Source: Delphinapterus leucas (lineage: Eukaryota; Chordata; Mammalia; Artiodactyla; Monodontidae). From it: DNA of 64,000 nt. The first letter of the stretch is position 1. Each line of letters begins with the position of its first letter. Positions 11,280-22,010 of the stretch are shown here, piece after piece. The DNA lies in the NCBI RefSeq assembly GCF_002288925.2, contig NW_022098043.1:6496901-6560900 (forward strand), written 5' to 3'. The notes under the pieces are model-generated. The model saw nothing but the letters and a program-made list of their open reading frames with translations. It was not told where the DNA came from and did no database searches. Made by a program: the position numbers and the translations under genes.

Positions 11280-12795
11280 CTATGGTTCCTCTCCTCTCAT
11301 TCTTTTGTGAGCTCACGTTCCAGTCAGGTCTCCCCGACACCCACACCCTCCACTCCCCCCAGACTGCTCGGTCAAGGTCTCCAGGGGCCTCCTCCGTCCT
11401 CACCTTTCCTGGCCTCTTGGCAGGGTGGCGGATCAGCCCGCCCTTCTCGGACCGCTTCTCCGATGGGGCTGGGAGATGCTCCTCTTTCTTGTTTCGCCTC
11501 TCACGTCGCAGGTTCTTCCTGCCCCATCACCTTCACTGCATTTCCCTCCTCTCTCAAACCTCTAACTGTGGCCTGCGCTCCCCAGACCCCGTCTTTGGAC
11601 TGTCGTCACTCACTCCCCGGGTGGCTTCATCCAGCCCCACGAGTGGAAACACCGCCTACCTGCTGACAGTTCCCAAGCCCACATCCTCAGCTCAGACTGC
11701 ACTCCCCAGCTGCCCACTCATCGCCTGCCCTTGGACGTGCGATGGGCCCTAGCCCTGAACTGCTCCTAACCCGCCCCACCCACACCTGCTCCTCGCTCGT
11801 CTCTGCCGTGTAAATGGCAGCTAAGTCCTTCTGGTTGTTCTGGCCCCGAACCTTGAATCTGCCCTTGACTTCCCTTTCTCACATATCCAGTCTCTCAGCA
11901 AATCCCGCCTCTCTCTCTTCATAACATGTCCACTGCTGTCCCCCTGTCCAAGCCGTATCACCTCTCACCTGGATGAATTCAAGAAGCCCCTCCTGGGTCT
12001 CCCTGCTCTGCCCTTGCCCCCTTTCAGTCTGTCCTCGAGACAACAGCAAGAGGATCCTTTGAGAACATGTCTGATCAGGTCAACCTCAAATCCAAACCCT
12101 CCCATTTCCTGCGCATTGAGTCCTTACAATGACCGCCACAGTGCTACGTGACCTGGTCCCCCATTTCTCGGCCCTCACCTCCCAGCACTCTTACCCTTGC
12201 CCACTCTGCTCCAGCCACACCGGCCTTCTTTGCGGCTTTCTTTAAAATATGGTGGTGGACTTCCCTGGTGGCGCAGTGGTTGAGAGTCCGCCTGCCGATG
12301 CAGGGGACGCGGGTTCGTGCCCCGGTCCGGGAAGATCCCACATGCCGCGGAGCGGCTGGGCCCGTGAGCCATGGCCGCTGAGCCTGCGTGTCCGGAGCCT
12401 GTGCTCCGCAACGGGAGAGGCCACAACAGTGAGAGGCCCGTGTACCGCACAAAATATATATATATATATGTTGGGCATATTCTTACCTTGGGGCCTTTAC
12501 ACGTGCCATTCCCTCTGCCTGTAATGCTCTATCTCCTCACTTTCTTCAAGTCTCTGCTCAAAGGTCCCCTGCTCAGCGAGGCCTTCACTGACCACCTTTC
12601 ATAAATAGGAAAACCCCCATTCTCTCCCCCAGTCTTGACTTCTCTGTATCGCCATCATCACGTGAAATACTATGTCTACTTGCTTATTGTTGATTGTCTG
12701 TTTCCCTGGCCAGACATCAAGTCCAGAAGACAGAAGCTCTATTTTGTTTTCTGTTAGATCCCTGGGATAGGACCTGGTGGGTGAGAGCTGTTTTT
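11280..12795 (+). repeat. Long LINE-2 copy, split by a SINE
   Basis: Sense L2, clear from about 11790. 'atatccagtctctcagcaaa', 'tcacctctcacctggatgaa', 'gagtccttacaatgaccgc' and 'tctgctccagccacaccgg' mark the ORF2 C-terminal region. After the SINE come 'ggggcctttacacgtgccat' and 'tccctctgcctgtaatgctc', ending in the 3' tail around 12795. The part 11280-11790 is less certain. The reading frame is disrupted. Confidence 0.8.
12256..12470 (+). mobile_element. CHR SINE, short form, inside L2
   Basis: Sense SINE from 'acttccctggtggcgcag' to 'gcccgtgtaccgcac', followed by an (AT)n tail. It carries an A box ('tggcgcagtgg') and a B-box-like 'gggttcgtgcccc'. The L2 sequence resumes after it. The target-site duplication is unclear because the tail has become an AT repeat. 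Confidence 0.9.
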
Positions 12796-13030
12796 GTTCT
12801 TGTTTTTGTTTTTTTATCAACTATCATGACTTAAGCTGGAATAAGAATCCCCTTCTGGACTGAATACTGCCTGAAACATTCTCTACAGTTTCCGGAAGGC
12901 CTTTCCTGTGGCCGCCAGGGCTAAGGTAGCCTGGCCAGCTGGGCTTTGAGAGCCACCTCTCCCTGTCCACCCATGTGAATCCCTCTGCAGGTGGGCATGG
13001 ATACTCACTCATGTGCATGTGGCTTTTGTT
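12796..13030. other. Unassigned sequence
   Basis: Nothing recognised beyond short T/G-rich patches near 12790-12815. Confidence 0.4.
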
Positions 13031-13076
13031 TGTGTGTGTGTGTGTGTGTGCGCGCGCGCGCGCGCGCATGTGTGCA
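13031..13076. repeat. (TG)10(CG)8 alternating tract
   Basis: A 46-bp uninterrupted pyrimidine-purine alternation: ten TG, eight CG, then catgtgtgca. This is an ideal Z-DNA-forming composition. Confidence 0.95.
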
Positions 13077-13530
13077 ACAGGTGGATGAGAGTGTGGTACA
13101 CACTGGTGGCTGGAAGGCCCAGGTATCCTTGTGGCTGCTGGGTGAGTCACTTGTCTGCTCTTGAGGATCCCTGTGATATCCCCAGGTGAGAGCAGGTCTA
13201 GGATGGGGGCCCGTGGATTTGGAGTCCAGGAGGCTGCGACCTCCTCCCTCCCCTTCTCTCCAGCCACCTCAGCCCTCTGTCTGGCTGGCTGCAAAGTCCC
13301 CCAGGAGAGGTGTGGAGGGAGAAGAGCCCAAGTGCTGATAGGGTCCAGCCCTGCAGGGGAAGCTGGGGGATCCTGTCGGAGTGGGGTGGAGGTAGCCCCC
13401 AGTTAATGGTCTGGACCAGCGTCTCGGTGCTTGGGCCCCTGCCCTGGTTGCTGAGGGCCCTGTCTGATGTGTGCTCCTCCGTCTATCTCTCCTTCCTTCC
13501 TTCTTTGTCTCTCTGTGCTGCTCCCCACTT
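13077..13530. other. Unassigned sequence
   Basis: No gene or named repeat seen. It becomes pyrimidine-rich toward the SINE target site. Confidence 0.4.
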
Positions 13531-13542
13531 CTTTCTTTCATC

Positions 13543-13850
13543 TTTTTTTAAAAAATTAATTAATTAATTTATTTTTGGCTGTGTTGGGTCTTCATTGCTG
13601 CGCATGGGCTTTCTCTAGTTGCGGCGAGCTTCGTTGTGGTACACAGGCTTCTCATTGCGGCAGCTTCTCTTGTTGCAGAGCACGGGTTCTAGGCGTGCAG
13701 GCTTCAGTAGTTGCGCCACATGGGCTCAGTAGCTGTGGCGCATGGGCTTAGCTGCTCCGCGGCATGTGGGATCTTCCTGGACCACGGCTCGAACCCGTGT
13801 CCCCTGCATTGGCAGGCGGATTCTTAACCACTGAACCGCCAGGGAAGTCC
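13543..13850 (-). mobile_element. CHR SINE, long form (CHR-1 type)
   Basis: Minus-strand SINE ending 'cgccagggaagtcc'. A perfect 12-bp duplication, ctttctttcatc, flanks it at 13531-13542 and 13851-13862. The tail has evolved into (aatt)n. It is the fullest long-form copy here and keeps internal segments shortened in the others. Confidence 0.92.
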
Positions 13851-13862
13851 CTTTCTTTCATC

Positions 13863-14225
13863 ATTTTAACCTGCTTTTCTCCCTGCTCTTTCCTTACTTT
13901 TCTCCTAGTTTCACTTCCAGCCTTTCCCTCTGCCTCCATCTCTCTCTGTCTCTTCTATGTGCCCCCTTTTTGTGAGTCTCTCTTTGTTTCTGTCCTCCCG
14001 CCTCCTTTCTCACACCCCTCACCCCCTCTGCCTCTCTCTCGCTCTCTCCGTTTCTTTTCTTTTTCCAGCCATTCCTGCCTGGTTTGTCCGTCTGTCCCTT
14101 TCCGCCTGTCCCTCCACGGTGCCTAGTCTCGCTGCCTCACTCTCTCCCCACCGGTCTGTCCAGTCATCTCTTCCTCGCCTCGCCTCGCCTGTCTCTCCGT
14201 CACCCTGTCTGTCTCTCCCTCTGGT
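13863..14225. repeat. Pyrimidine-rich low-complexity region
   Basis: C/T-dominated sequence without a fixed unit, e.g. 'cctctgcctctctctcgctc' and 'ctcgcctcgcctcgcctgtc'. The Ser/Leu/Pro-rich frames across it are compositional artefacts. Confidence 0.7.
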
Positions 14226-14640
14226 TTCCGGGAAGGCAGCTGTGATTTACGAGCTGCGGACAGGGCCAGCTGTGGGTGCGGGAGGCCCTGCTTACAGTTT
14301 CCCGGAGGAAGCTGCCTGCTCGGGGATGGCAGGGTGACAGCGTTTATACAGGGCAGCCCAGGGCTCGGAGCACGGCTGTCAGCCCTAGACGGATGGAGTG
14401 CCAGAGAAGGCCCATTACTTCATTCACACCTCTTCGGGCAAACAGTAAAACACTTACACACGGCCTTGACGCAGGGCGGGCCTCCCCCCACCCCCACCCC
14501 ACCCACCCAGAAACATTCCCAGCCTGGCCCAGGGTCTGGGCCTTTCTGATGGGGAGGAGTATGGCAGAGAGCCAGGGGTGGCCCCTGGGGAGGCCCACCA
14601 GGCCCATGCCCCAGAGAAAGTCCCAGGCCTCCTCCCAGCC
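14226..14640. other. Unassigned GC-rich sequence
   Basis: No gene recognised. It contains a C-rich run near 14486-14510 with minus-strand G4 potential. Frames are open on both strands, which argues against coding. Confidence 0.4.
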
Positions 14641-14644
14641 TGGG

Positions 14645-14745
14645 CTTTGGCACTGACCCAGGCCAGCCGCTTCTCTCTGGGCCTCACTGTCCTCATCTGT
14701 GAAATGGGTTGTAGTGCTCACACAGGATAAAAAAACTAAAAATCA
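14645..14745 (+). repeat. MIR SINE fragment
   Basis: MIR core: 'ctgggcctcactgtcctcat' followed by 'ctgtgaaatgggttgtag'. Confidence 0.75.
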
Positions 14746-15285
14746 TGTATAAACTGTAGCGTGCCACACAATATAATATTATTAATATCAATTTAAAATA
14801 ATATTCACATTACCTTGGGTAGAAAGAAAAGTACCCAGGATTCTAAATTTGGCCCTGCAAAAGAAGGTATCCAAACAAGGCTTGATAGAATCCAAGGCTG
14901 ACCTTTGATGGGCAGAAAAATATAAGGTTGGCAATTATCCCCTTTTGTCTGTTTCCTAGGGAACCCGTTCAACCCGGTACCCAATTCTAGAATCTTCATT
15001 CACATGGAGGGGAAAGTGATTATTAACAGCTACTGTGTAGCCCTCTCTCTGCCCCCAATCCCGCCTATGGGAAGCTGCATTTTCCCAGCAGCAAAGCTTT
15101 CCAGTAGAAGGAGAGCTGCCCCGGCGAACTTCAGGCATCATCCAGGATGTGGAGAAAGGACTGGGGACCGAGCTGGAAGGGTGCCACTGGCTCGTGACTG
15201 GTCCCATGATTCTAGACAATGAAACCGGGGACAGGCCAGTTATGGCACACTCATTGCAAGCCAGGCACGTGAACCCCCAGTGCCA
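14746..15285. other. Unassigned sequence
   Basis: AT-rich on the left and mixed on the right. No exon or clear repeat is visible. Confidence 0.4.
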
Positions 15286-15289
15286 CCAC

Positions 15290-15510
15290 CATTTGTAGCA
15301 CCCCTACCTTGTGCCAGGCACGGGCCACCTTCTTTCTTCACTGAGTGCCCCCAGCAACCCTGCAAGGTGGGAATTGCAGCCCACATCTCATAGTGGAGGA
15401 AGCTGAGGCTCAGAAAGAGGAAGCAGCTGGCTCAAGGTCACACAGCGCTTACCTAGTGAAACTGGGGTTGAAATCCAGCTCCAAAACCCACTTTAGTCCT
15501 CCAGGTGTGG
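15290..15510 (-). repeat. MIR SINE
   Basis: Antisense MIR. 'ccttgtgccaggcacggg' leads to 'gaggaagctgaggctcagaa' and 'ctcaaggtcacacagcgctt'. Confidence 0.8.
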
Positions 15511-15524
15511 AAGAGCAGTTGGTG

Positions 15525-15760
15525 GGTGGGCTTTGGGGCCCGGGCCCACTGCTGGCTTCACCACTTTCTAGCTGTGTGACTTTGGGCGAGTGGCTCGACC
15601 TCTCCTGGGCTCAGCTTCCTCAGCCACCCACGGGGGAGGATGTTCAGGAACATCCCCTGTGATGACCCTGAGGATGAACCAGGATGATGCATTGGAACTG
15701 CTGAGAGTAGGGCCTGGTACACGTGGGCCACATCCAATCAACATGAGGCCATGATTAAGG
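15525..15760 (+). repeat. MIR SINE
   Basis: Sense MIR. 'tagctgtgtgactttgggcg' leads to 'ctcagcttcctcagccac' and 'tagggcctggtacacg'. It lies in opposite orientation next to the MIR at 15290-15510. Confidence 0.7.
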
Positions 15761-16110
15761 CACAAAGTGTCCTCAAGCCTCAGGCCGGCCCCTGTGTCCT
15801 GCCCCTCCCAGCTCCTGGGCTCCCACTACTGGTCTCAAAAAGGACTTGGTGTCAGTTGAACACCGGTCCTTGTAAGAGGTGAGGCAGGAGCCCAAAGCTG
15901 TAACATAAGGGGTTGGCCCCAAAATAGACTTAATTCATGAAATAAAATCCTTCGCCAACCCTCTCCCCAGTCTCTCCCTGTGCTCCCCCCCAAAAGAAAG
16001 CCTGCACAAACCTGCCTGGGGAAGGAGGGGGCAGCAGAAGCCAACAAACCAAAGTGTTAGTCTGTTTCTTTCCTTGTATCGAACTGACCAATTGGCGGCA
16101 TCACACACCC
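15761..16110. other. Unassigned sequence
   Basis: No gene or repeat recognised. Confidence 0.4.
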
Positions 16111-16114
16111 AGCC

Positions 16115-16285
16115 AGGCCTGTGGTCAAGAGCTGAGAGACCTGGGTTTGAATCAGGGTCCACACTGGGTGTGTCAATTAACCAACTCCCTCACTTCTTGG
16201 AGCCTCAGTTTCCCATTTCCAGAATGGGACTGATTATACCTACTGTGAAGGTGGTTTAAAGAGTAAATGAGATGACTCAGTCCTG
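16115..16285 (+). repeat. MIR SINE
   Basis: Sense MIR: 'gagacctgggtttgaatcag', 'ttggagcctcagtttcccat' and 'aatgggactgattatacc'. Confidence 0.8.
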
Positions 16286-16525
16286 GGCCATTAATCAACA
16301 TTTATTGAGCACTTACCATGTTCCAGGCAGTGTCCTGGGCCCTGGGAATACAGTGATGAACTAGATAAAGTGTCTTTCTTCCAGGAACTCACACGCTGGT
16401 GGGGAAATTGCAGACCATGGGGTTGAGGGGGGGATGTCTGTGGAGAAGATAAGATGAAGAAGCAGGCCACGGGGCTGGGGGAGTGTGTCTACGGCCAGGG
16501 TGGTCAGGGAAGGCCTCTCTGCCTG
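16286..16525 (-). repeat. LINE-2 fragment
   Basis: Antisense L2. 'aatcaacatttattgagcac' and 'ttccaggcagtgtcctgg' continue to 'gtcagggaaggcctctctgc'. Confidence 0.8.
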
Positions 16526-17400
16526 GTCACTTCCCTCTTCCTCCCTAAATTATGAAAGTCCTGACTCCCAGGGGCTGTTCCTTCCATGGTCAGCCAACCA
16601 AGCCTGTGATAGGCACGAACCCCCTCCAGGAGCTGGGCTCCTCTACACTCACAAGTGCCCCGACCAGGCCCCCGTGCAAAGTGGTAAACACACCTCTTTG
16701 GGGGTAAACACTTCTTCAGGGTCTTCTGGAGACCAGGTCTCCTCCCTCCCTGAGGCACCTGGCCTGGCCTCTGGTGGCCCATCTCTCCTGCTCGAGTCCC
16801 ACTCACCTGAGGTAACGGCCAGGACCCTTGGCCTAATACGGCCACCAAGGGGAGGCCCTCTCCAGGGGCCTCCCCCACTTCAACCAGGGTTGTAGGGCAA
16901 AGTTCACACAGAGGGCACAGCAGATAGAATTGCCTCGGGCCTGAGGGCAGCGGGTGTCATGGCCAGTGACCGTGGCGAGGGATCCGTGTGCACAGGTGAC
17001 TGGGCAAGGTAAGCTAGGGTCCTGGCTGCAGGCGTCGGGCACAGCCAGTGCTGAAGCTGAGGTCTCCAGCTATGGGGCAGCTGACCAGCGGCACATCCCA
17101 CATCTGAAGGACTTCCTGGAGCCCCTGGGGTGAAATTTCACAACGTAGTCCCCATCCTCTGGAGCGTCCCATCCGAATGGAGCCCACTGAGGCCTACAAA
17201 TGACCCTCCAACTATAGGAATTACACAGTACAAGCCAGACCTCTCTGGACCCCAGGGCAGCTTTGCTATTCTGTCCTGAACTGAAGGGTTAAGGACCATG
17301 AGCTGGAGGCTGCCGAGCAGAGGTGAAAGGGGGAGATACTTACCTCCCTTAGGCTCAGTCAGAGGAGGCTTCCTGGAGGAGTGGGTATTTTTAAGATGAC
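16526..17400. other. Unassigned sequence
   Basis: No gene recognised. 'gaggcttcctggaggagtgg' near 17366 may be a scrap of L2. Confidence 0.4.
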
Positions 17401-17404
17401 AAAA

Positions 17405-17650
17405 GATGGTATGATAAGTAACAGTCACTGAGAGTGCCCTGTGTCTAGGCACTGTGCAGAGCCCGATGCACACTCTGAGCTCATTACTCCACATAACAAG
17501 TTCATAAGCCCAGTACTTCCAGGGTCTCTGAATGCAGATGGGGACACTGCGGGTGATTCACGTGGGGCGAGGTCGGAACTAGGGTTCAAACCCAGGCTTA
17601 TTGTCACTCTGAGTCCATGCACTTTGCCACCACACCACGGGGGTCCCAAG
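17405..17650 (-). repeat. MIR SINE
   Basis: Antisense MIR: 'tgtctaggcactgtgcagag', 'aactagggttcaaacccagg' and 'catgcactttgccaccacac'. Confidence 0.78.
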
Positions 17651-18525
17651 GCTTAGTAGGAGCATGGGAGACAGAGGACGTGAGACCCCAAGGCTGGCCA
17701 AGCTGGAAGGGACCCTCATCACCCACATCACTAGAGGGAAAGCAGAGGGATTGGGCTCTTCCAGGCCATCCACCTCTGTCCCTTTTGAGCTCGGGGCCCG
17801 GGGGGTGGGGTGGGGGGCAAGTGGAGCCCTGAGAACTCACACAGATGAGACAGGGAGGGAGCGCGGTGGCCTGAACCACCGCTCTCTGCGCACCTGCTGT
17901 ATTCTGAGCACTCGCCACACCTGACCTCGCGTCAACAGCATCAACACAATAATAGATCTGTATTGTGCATCCATTATGCTTTCACAATCGTACTAAACGT
18001 GGGAGCCAGGGGTGGGCAGGTGGGGAACGGTGAATGTAGGAAATATAAGGCAGGAAGCCTGCCTTCAGGGGCCTGTGATCCTTGGGCAGAGGCAGCATGT
18101 GTTCAGGAAGCTACACCGGAAGGGGGATCTTATACATAATCTGTAAATGCTACAGGAGGCCGGAATGGGTTGAGGGCCCAGTAATCAGGGGCTTCTGGAA
18201 CAGGGGTGCTCAAGAAAGGCCTTAAGGAAGTTTCTAGTCTCTTCTCGCTCATAGACACCCTGGCCACTCCCGACAGCATGTCCCTCGTGGGATGCTCACG
18301 TACCCACGCTCACGGTCCGCTGGTCTGCCTGGATGCTTTCTCCCTGGTCTACCTGGGAACACCTCCCTCTCCTGCAAGGCCGTGAGAGATGGGCCTTTTT
18401 CCAAAGCTTCCCCATCCCTCCTGACTTCCTTCGGCAGAATTAGTGACCTCACCATCTGAGGTCTGATGACTACAGCTTATGTGGATTCCCTCTCTCTTTC
18501 TTCACAGACACCTTGTAGGTGAGGA
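17651..18525. other. Unassigned; G-rich motif inside
   Basis: No gene recognised. 17793-17817 has four G runs (4, 6, 4 and 6 bases) on the plus strand, a G4 motif. Around 18030-18240 there are faint antisense L2-like phrases. Confidence 0.4.
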
Positions 18526-18529
18526 GTCA

Positions 18530-18612
18530 GTAACCAACGGATGTAAAGTGCTTACTTTGCACAGGGCCTGGTGCACAGCAGGACTGCAAGAACTACTATT
18601 GCTGCTGATGGG
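18530..18612 (+). repeat. MIR SINE 3' end
   Basis: 'gtaaagtgcttactttgcac' and 'agggcctggtgcacagca' match a MIR tail. Confidence 0.6.
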
Positions 18613-19435
18613 CACTCAGGACATCTTTTAATTAAGTGGAATTCAGTGGATAGGGGAGAACAGGAGGGAGCACGTACCTCAGGACAGGGGAGAGGGCTTG
18701 GGTGAGTGGAGCAGGGGCTGGCTGGCAGGAAGCCTGCCCAGGGGTGGCCAGGAAGGAGCAGGGCACGCAGAGAGGCAGCATCCAAGGGGCCTGGAGTGGT
18801 GTGAAGATCTGCGGACTTGGATGCTTGATGGGGGAGCTGAGGCGGAGGAGGAAGGAGGGAGGCTGTGTGATCCTTCATCCAGATGGATGGTTCCAGCAAC
18901 AGCCCAGACAGGTAAACAGTGGGGCTGGGGCCAGACAGCCCCCGCCACCCCTTGCCCGCTGACTCTGTACTGGTGACAACTCCTGTCAAGGCTTGATGAG
19001 AGGCTGCTGGCTGCTTCTGCCCCCTTGGCCCTGCTTTTGGGAGTTTTTCCCAAAGTTGGGGCGCCAGGGGCTACTCCAGTGACTCAGCTTCACAAGAGAG
19101 CTCAGAGGGAGAGAGAAGAGGGGCCTTTGCTTTCTCTCTCCCTCCGTGGGAATTCAGGAGGACACTGGTCTGCCAGATCCTCTGTGTTGGTTAATGCCCC
19201 CCTCTTCCAGGAAGCCCTCCCTGACCAGTCTCTTTGATCTCCCCCTCTAGTCACTCTCTCCACCCCCACAGGAATTGATGCCTCCAATTGAAGTCCCCCG
19301 AATCCACTGTCCATCCCATTGACTTGACACTTGCACTAGCGTTTGTACAGCCGAAGCCCAGTTTGCCCTCTCTGGCTGAGTGGCCTGGGCCACTCTGAAC
19401 TGCAGTCGTTTCATCTACTTCATGGGCACATGAGA
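18613..19435. other. Mostly unassigned; possible L2 scrap
   Basis: 19190-19300 ('ggaagccctccctgaccagt') resembles a sense L2. The Ala/Gly-rich open frames at 18550-19050 exist on both strands and are not supported as genes. Confidence 0.4.
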
Positions 19436-19439
19436 CAGA

Positions 19440-19625
19440 TACTCTGAAAAACAGATTCTGATCCTGGATCTGCCACTTCCTGGCTTTGAACCTCAGTTTC
19501 TGCATCTGGGAAATGGGGATCACCATAATGCTCCCCCTCACCATGTGTGTGTGAGGACAAAGTGAAGCACTGGTGGGAAGGGCTCAGCCCAGGGCAAAGA
19601 TGAGAGAGGTTATAATGACCGCTTC
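19440..19625 (+). repeat. MIR SINE
   Basis: 'cctggatctgccacttcctg', 'tgaacctcagtttctgcatc' and 'tgggaaatggggatcaccat' are in sense MIR order. Confidence 0.8.
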
Positions 19626-19849
19626 ACGGACAGGTAAGCACAGGGGTTCACAGAGGCGGCCCCAGCATAGTCCCTGGGCAGGGGCTCAGGGCTCAGGGTC
19701 TTGCGCTCATCTCTTTGAGTCAGGGCAAGGGATTCAGGAGGGAGGAGGTGGTGGGGTCTGGCACATTCCCCTAACGTCCTATTGATCCAAAGGCCTGTTC
19801 ACCCACATCCCTCCACTCTTCAGCGTATCTTATGTTGCTTGCTCCGTTT

Positions 19850-20115
19850 TACTCTTCGTATGTTGATGACTGTTTAGTTAATTAGCCTGAAGACATTCTG
19901 GCTGAATTTGGGGGCTGATTAACCAAGTATCTCTTAACTATATGGTGTTTTGATTGGGGGTGGGTGTCCTTTGAAAGTCTATTTAAATTACTTTGGAGGT
20001 CTTCACGACAATACTTCTAGTTTTGTAAAATTTAAGATCTAGTCATCAAAATGCAATTTTAGTTAATTAACTTTAAATCACATTGTTGAGATACATCCTC
20101 AGTTTTGTTTTGTTT
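19850..20115. promoter_or_regulatory. Candidate conserved noncoding element (homeodomain motifs)
   Basis: A repeat-free AT-rich island in a GC-richer region. It has two copies of 'tagttaatta' (19875-19884 and 20060-20069), a TCF/LEF-like 'cctttgaaag' (19968-19977) and 'gattaacc' (19917-19924). Function is inferred from motifs only. Confidence 0.3.
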
Positions 20116-20454
20116 CAGGACAATTGAAGACATTAAAAGAACACCCCCATCCCCAAAGCAGGAGCCGCTGTACCAGGCGAGGGGCTCAAGCTATTCCAGC
20201 ATTTGCACAGAGGACAGAGGCTGAACCCCGCTCCCCAGAGCCTGATCTGGGGGTTCTGTTGCACTCCTAAAGAGAGCTGTCAGGACATCCCTGAGGTGAA
20301 CGGAGACTGGGACCAAAGGGAAGGGCTGCTGCAGGCTCCCACTGTCCCCCCTTCCTCATGGGGCTGGGAGTGAAAACCAGACATCCAGGTCACGTAGGTG
20401 GTGCGAGGGAGGACGAAATCTCAGCAGAACTGAAGGAGCATTCCCTCCATCTCA
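20116..20454. other. Unassigned sequence
   Basis: A splice-acceptor-like 'ttttgttttgtttcag' ends at 20119, but the sequence after it gives no recognisable coding exon. Confidence 0.4.
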
Positions 20455-20755
20455 TCCCTCCTACCTGTCTGTCCATCCATCCATCCATTCACCACCTACC
20501 CATCAGATCTATTCATCTACTTGCCCACTTTTCCATCTATCCACCCACATAACCCCTGCCCACCCTCCCATCCATCCCCCCTCAATCACCTATTCATTCA
20601 CCCACCCACCTATTCATCTACCCACTTAACATCTATCCATTTACTCACCTACCTAGTCACCCATTAATCCCTCCATCTCTCTCTCTCTCTCTCCACCCAT
20701 CCACACATTCACCCAAATACCCATCCAACCACCCACTCATCCATGTCTCCAGTGA
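20455..20755. repeat. Degenerate (CATC/CACC)n simple repeat
   Basis: About 300 bp dominated by ccat/atcc/caccc tetramers ('tccatccatccatccattca' at the left), with a pure (TC)n run near 20675-20692. It is highly degenerate and so old. Confidence 0.9.
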
Positions 20756-21100
20756 GTAAATATTTAAAAAGAGGAAAATCAAAGTAGCATTAACATCCCT
20801 GGGGTAGGAAAGAAGAGGGAGTCTGAGGACATGAAAGAAGAACCACGGTGCTGAAAATGGTGAATAAAAAGGTAAAAAGAAAGAGAGATACCTGAGGAGG
20901 TAGGTGGGCCAGGCCTGGTCCCAGTGGGCCCCAAGAGGTGTGAGACTGGGGCCTGAGGCTGAGCTGGTCGTGGGGCAGAGGTGACAAGGAAGGCAGGGGC
21001 CAGCAGGAACCCCAGACCCTGGGGTCTCCCTGTCACAGCCCTGGTGCCATCACCACCAGTGACCAGCAGCCTTGGCACAGGCAGGAGCTGGCACCGGAAG
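20756..21100. other. Unassigned sequence
   Basis: No recognisable gene or repeat. Confidence 0.4.
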
Positions 21101-21104
21101 AAGG

Positions 21105-21300
21105 GAATTTGATGTGGAAGAAAGCAGCAGCCCTGAGTCTAGATTGGGCTCTGCTTCTCATTGCTCGCGTGACCTCCCTGAGCCTCTGTTTCTTCGCTGG
21201 CAAAATGGACATAGTCTTTCTATCTCCTGGTTTGCTGGAGGAGCAAATGAAATAATGCTGGTGAAGAGCTGCACACAGGTGAGGTTGTTGGAAGCGGAAA
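21105..21300 (+). repeat. MIR SINE
   Basis: 'gattgggctctgcttctcat', 'cctgagcctctgtttcttcg' and 'gcaaaatggacatagtc' are in sense MIR order. Confidence 0.75.
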
Positions 21301-21461
21301 ATCCAGGTGGGCCTGAAGTAGCTGGAGCAGGGCTGGGGTAGGGGTCCAGCTGCTGGGTTGGAGGCTTATGACAGCAAAAGTGAGCCAGCAATTATGTTCA
21401 GAAGGGATATATTCAACCCCGCTGGCCCAGCTGATCGAATGGCGAATAACAGGATGTTTTT

Positions 21462-21680
21462 GTTTGTTTGTTTTTGTTTTTGTTTCTTGCGGTACGCGGG
21501 CCTCTCACCGCTGCGGCCTCTCCTGTTGCGGAGCACAGGCCCTGGACGCACAGGCCCAGCGGCCACGGCCCACGGGCCCAGCCGCTCCGCGGCACGCGGG
21601 ATCCTCCCGGACCGGGGCACGAACCCGCGCCCCCTGCATCGGCAGGCGGACCCCCAACCACTGCGCCACCAGGGAAGCCC
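21462..21680 (-). mobile_element. CHR SINE, short form, CpG-rich
   Basis: Minus-strand SINE with a T-rich left edge and 'ccaccagggaagccc' at the right. A perfect 14-bp duplication, aacaggatgttttt, flanks it at 21448-21461 and 21681-21694. It keeps many CpG dinucleotides in the promoter-bearing head, which suggests a relatively recent insertion. Confidence 0.95.
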
Positions 21681-21799
21681 AACAGGATGTTTTTAGAAAG
21701 GTTTCCATCTGCCCCTCCGGCCCGCAGGCAGGAGCTACCACCCTGGCACCCTCTTCACTCGTATCCACTGTCGAGGAGCATGAAGCATGAAGGCGGAGG

Positions 21800-22010
21800 A
21801 AGAGCCCAGGGTCCAGATCAGACCCAGCTGCCTCTGGCCATGTGACTCTGAACCGGCTGGTAACCTCAGGGCAGACTGAGGATGGTTGGGTGGTTGAGAG
21901 TAAATAAAAAGACATCCCTTCTCTCCCCCTCTGTCCTCACTTTGTTCCAGAACATTATTCAAGGCTGATGTAAAGTACCTGGCACACAGTGGGCACTCAT
22001 TCATCCAAAA
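21800..22010 (+). repeat. MIR SINE
   Basis: 'tctggccatgtgactctgaa' and the tail 'agtacctggcacacagtggg' mark a sense MIR. Confidence 0.65.

Noticed and set aside
12256..12340. A and B boxes suggesting a true tRNA gene
   Set aside because: They belong to the tRNA-derived head of the SINE. The cloverleaf is not followed by a tRNA 3' half.
20104..20230. Exon after the acceptor-like 'tttgtttcag' at 20119
   Set aside because: No good donor in frame and no recognisable peptide in the following sequence.
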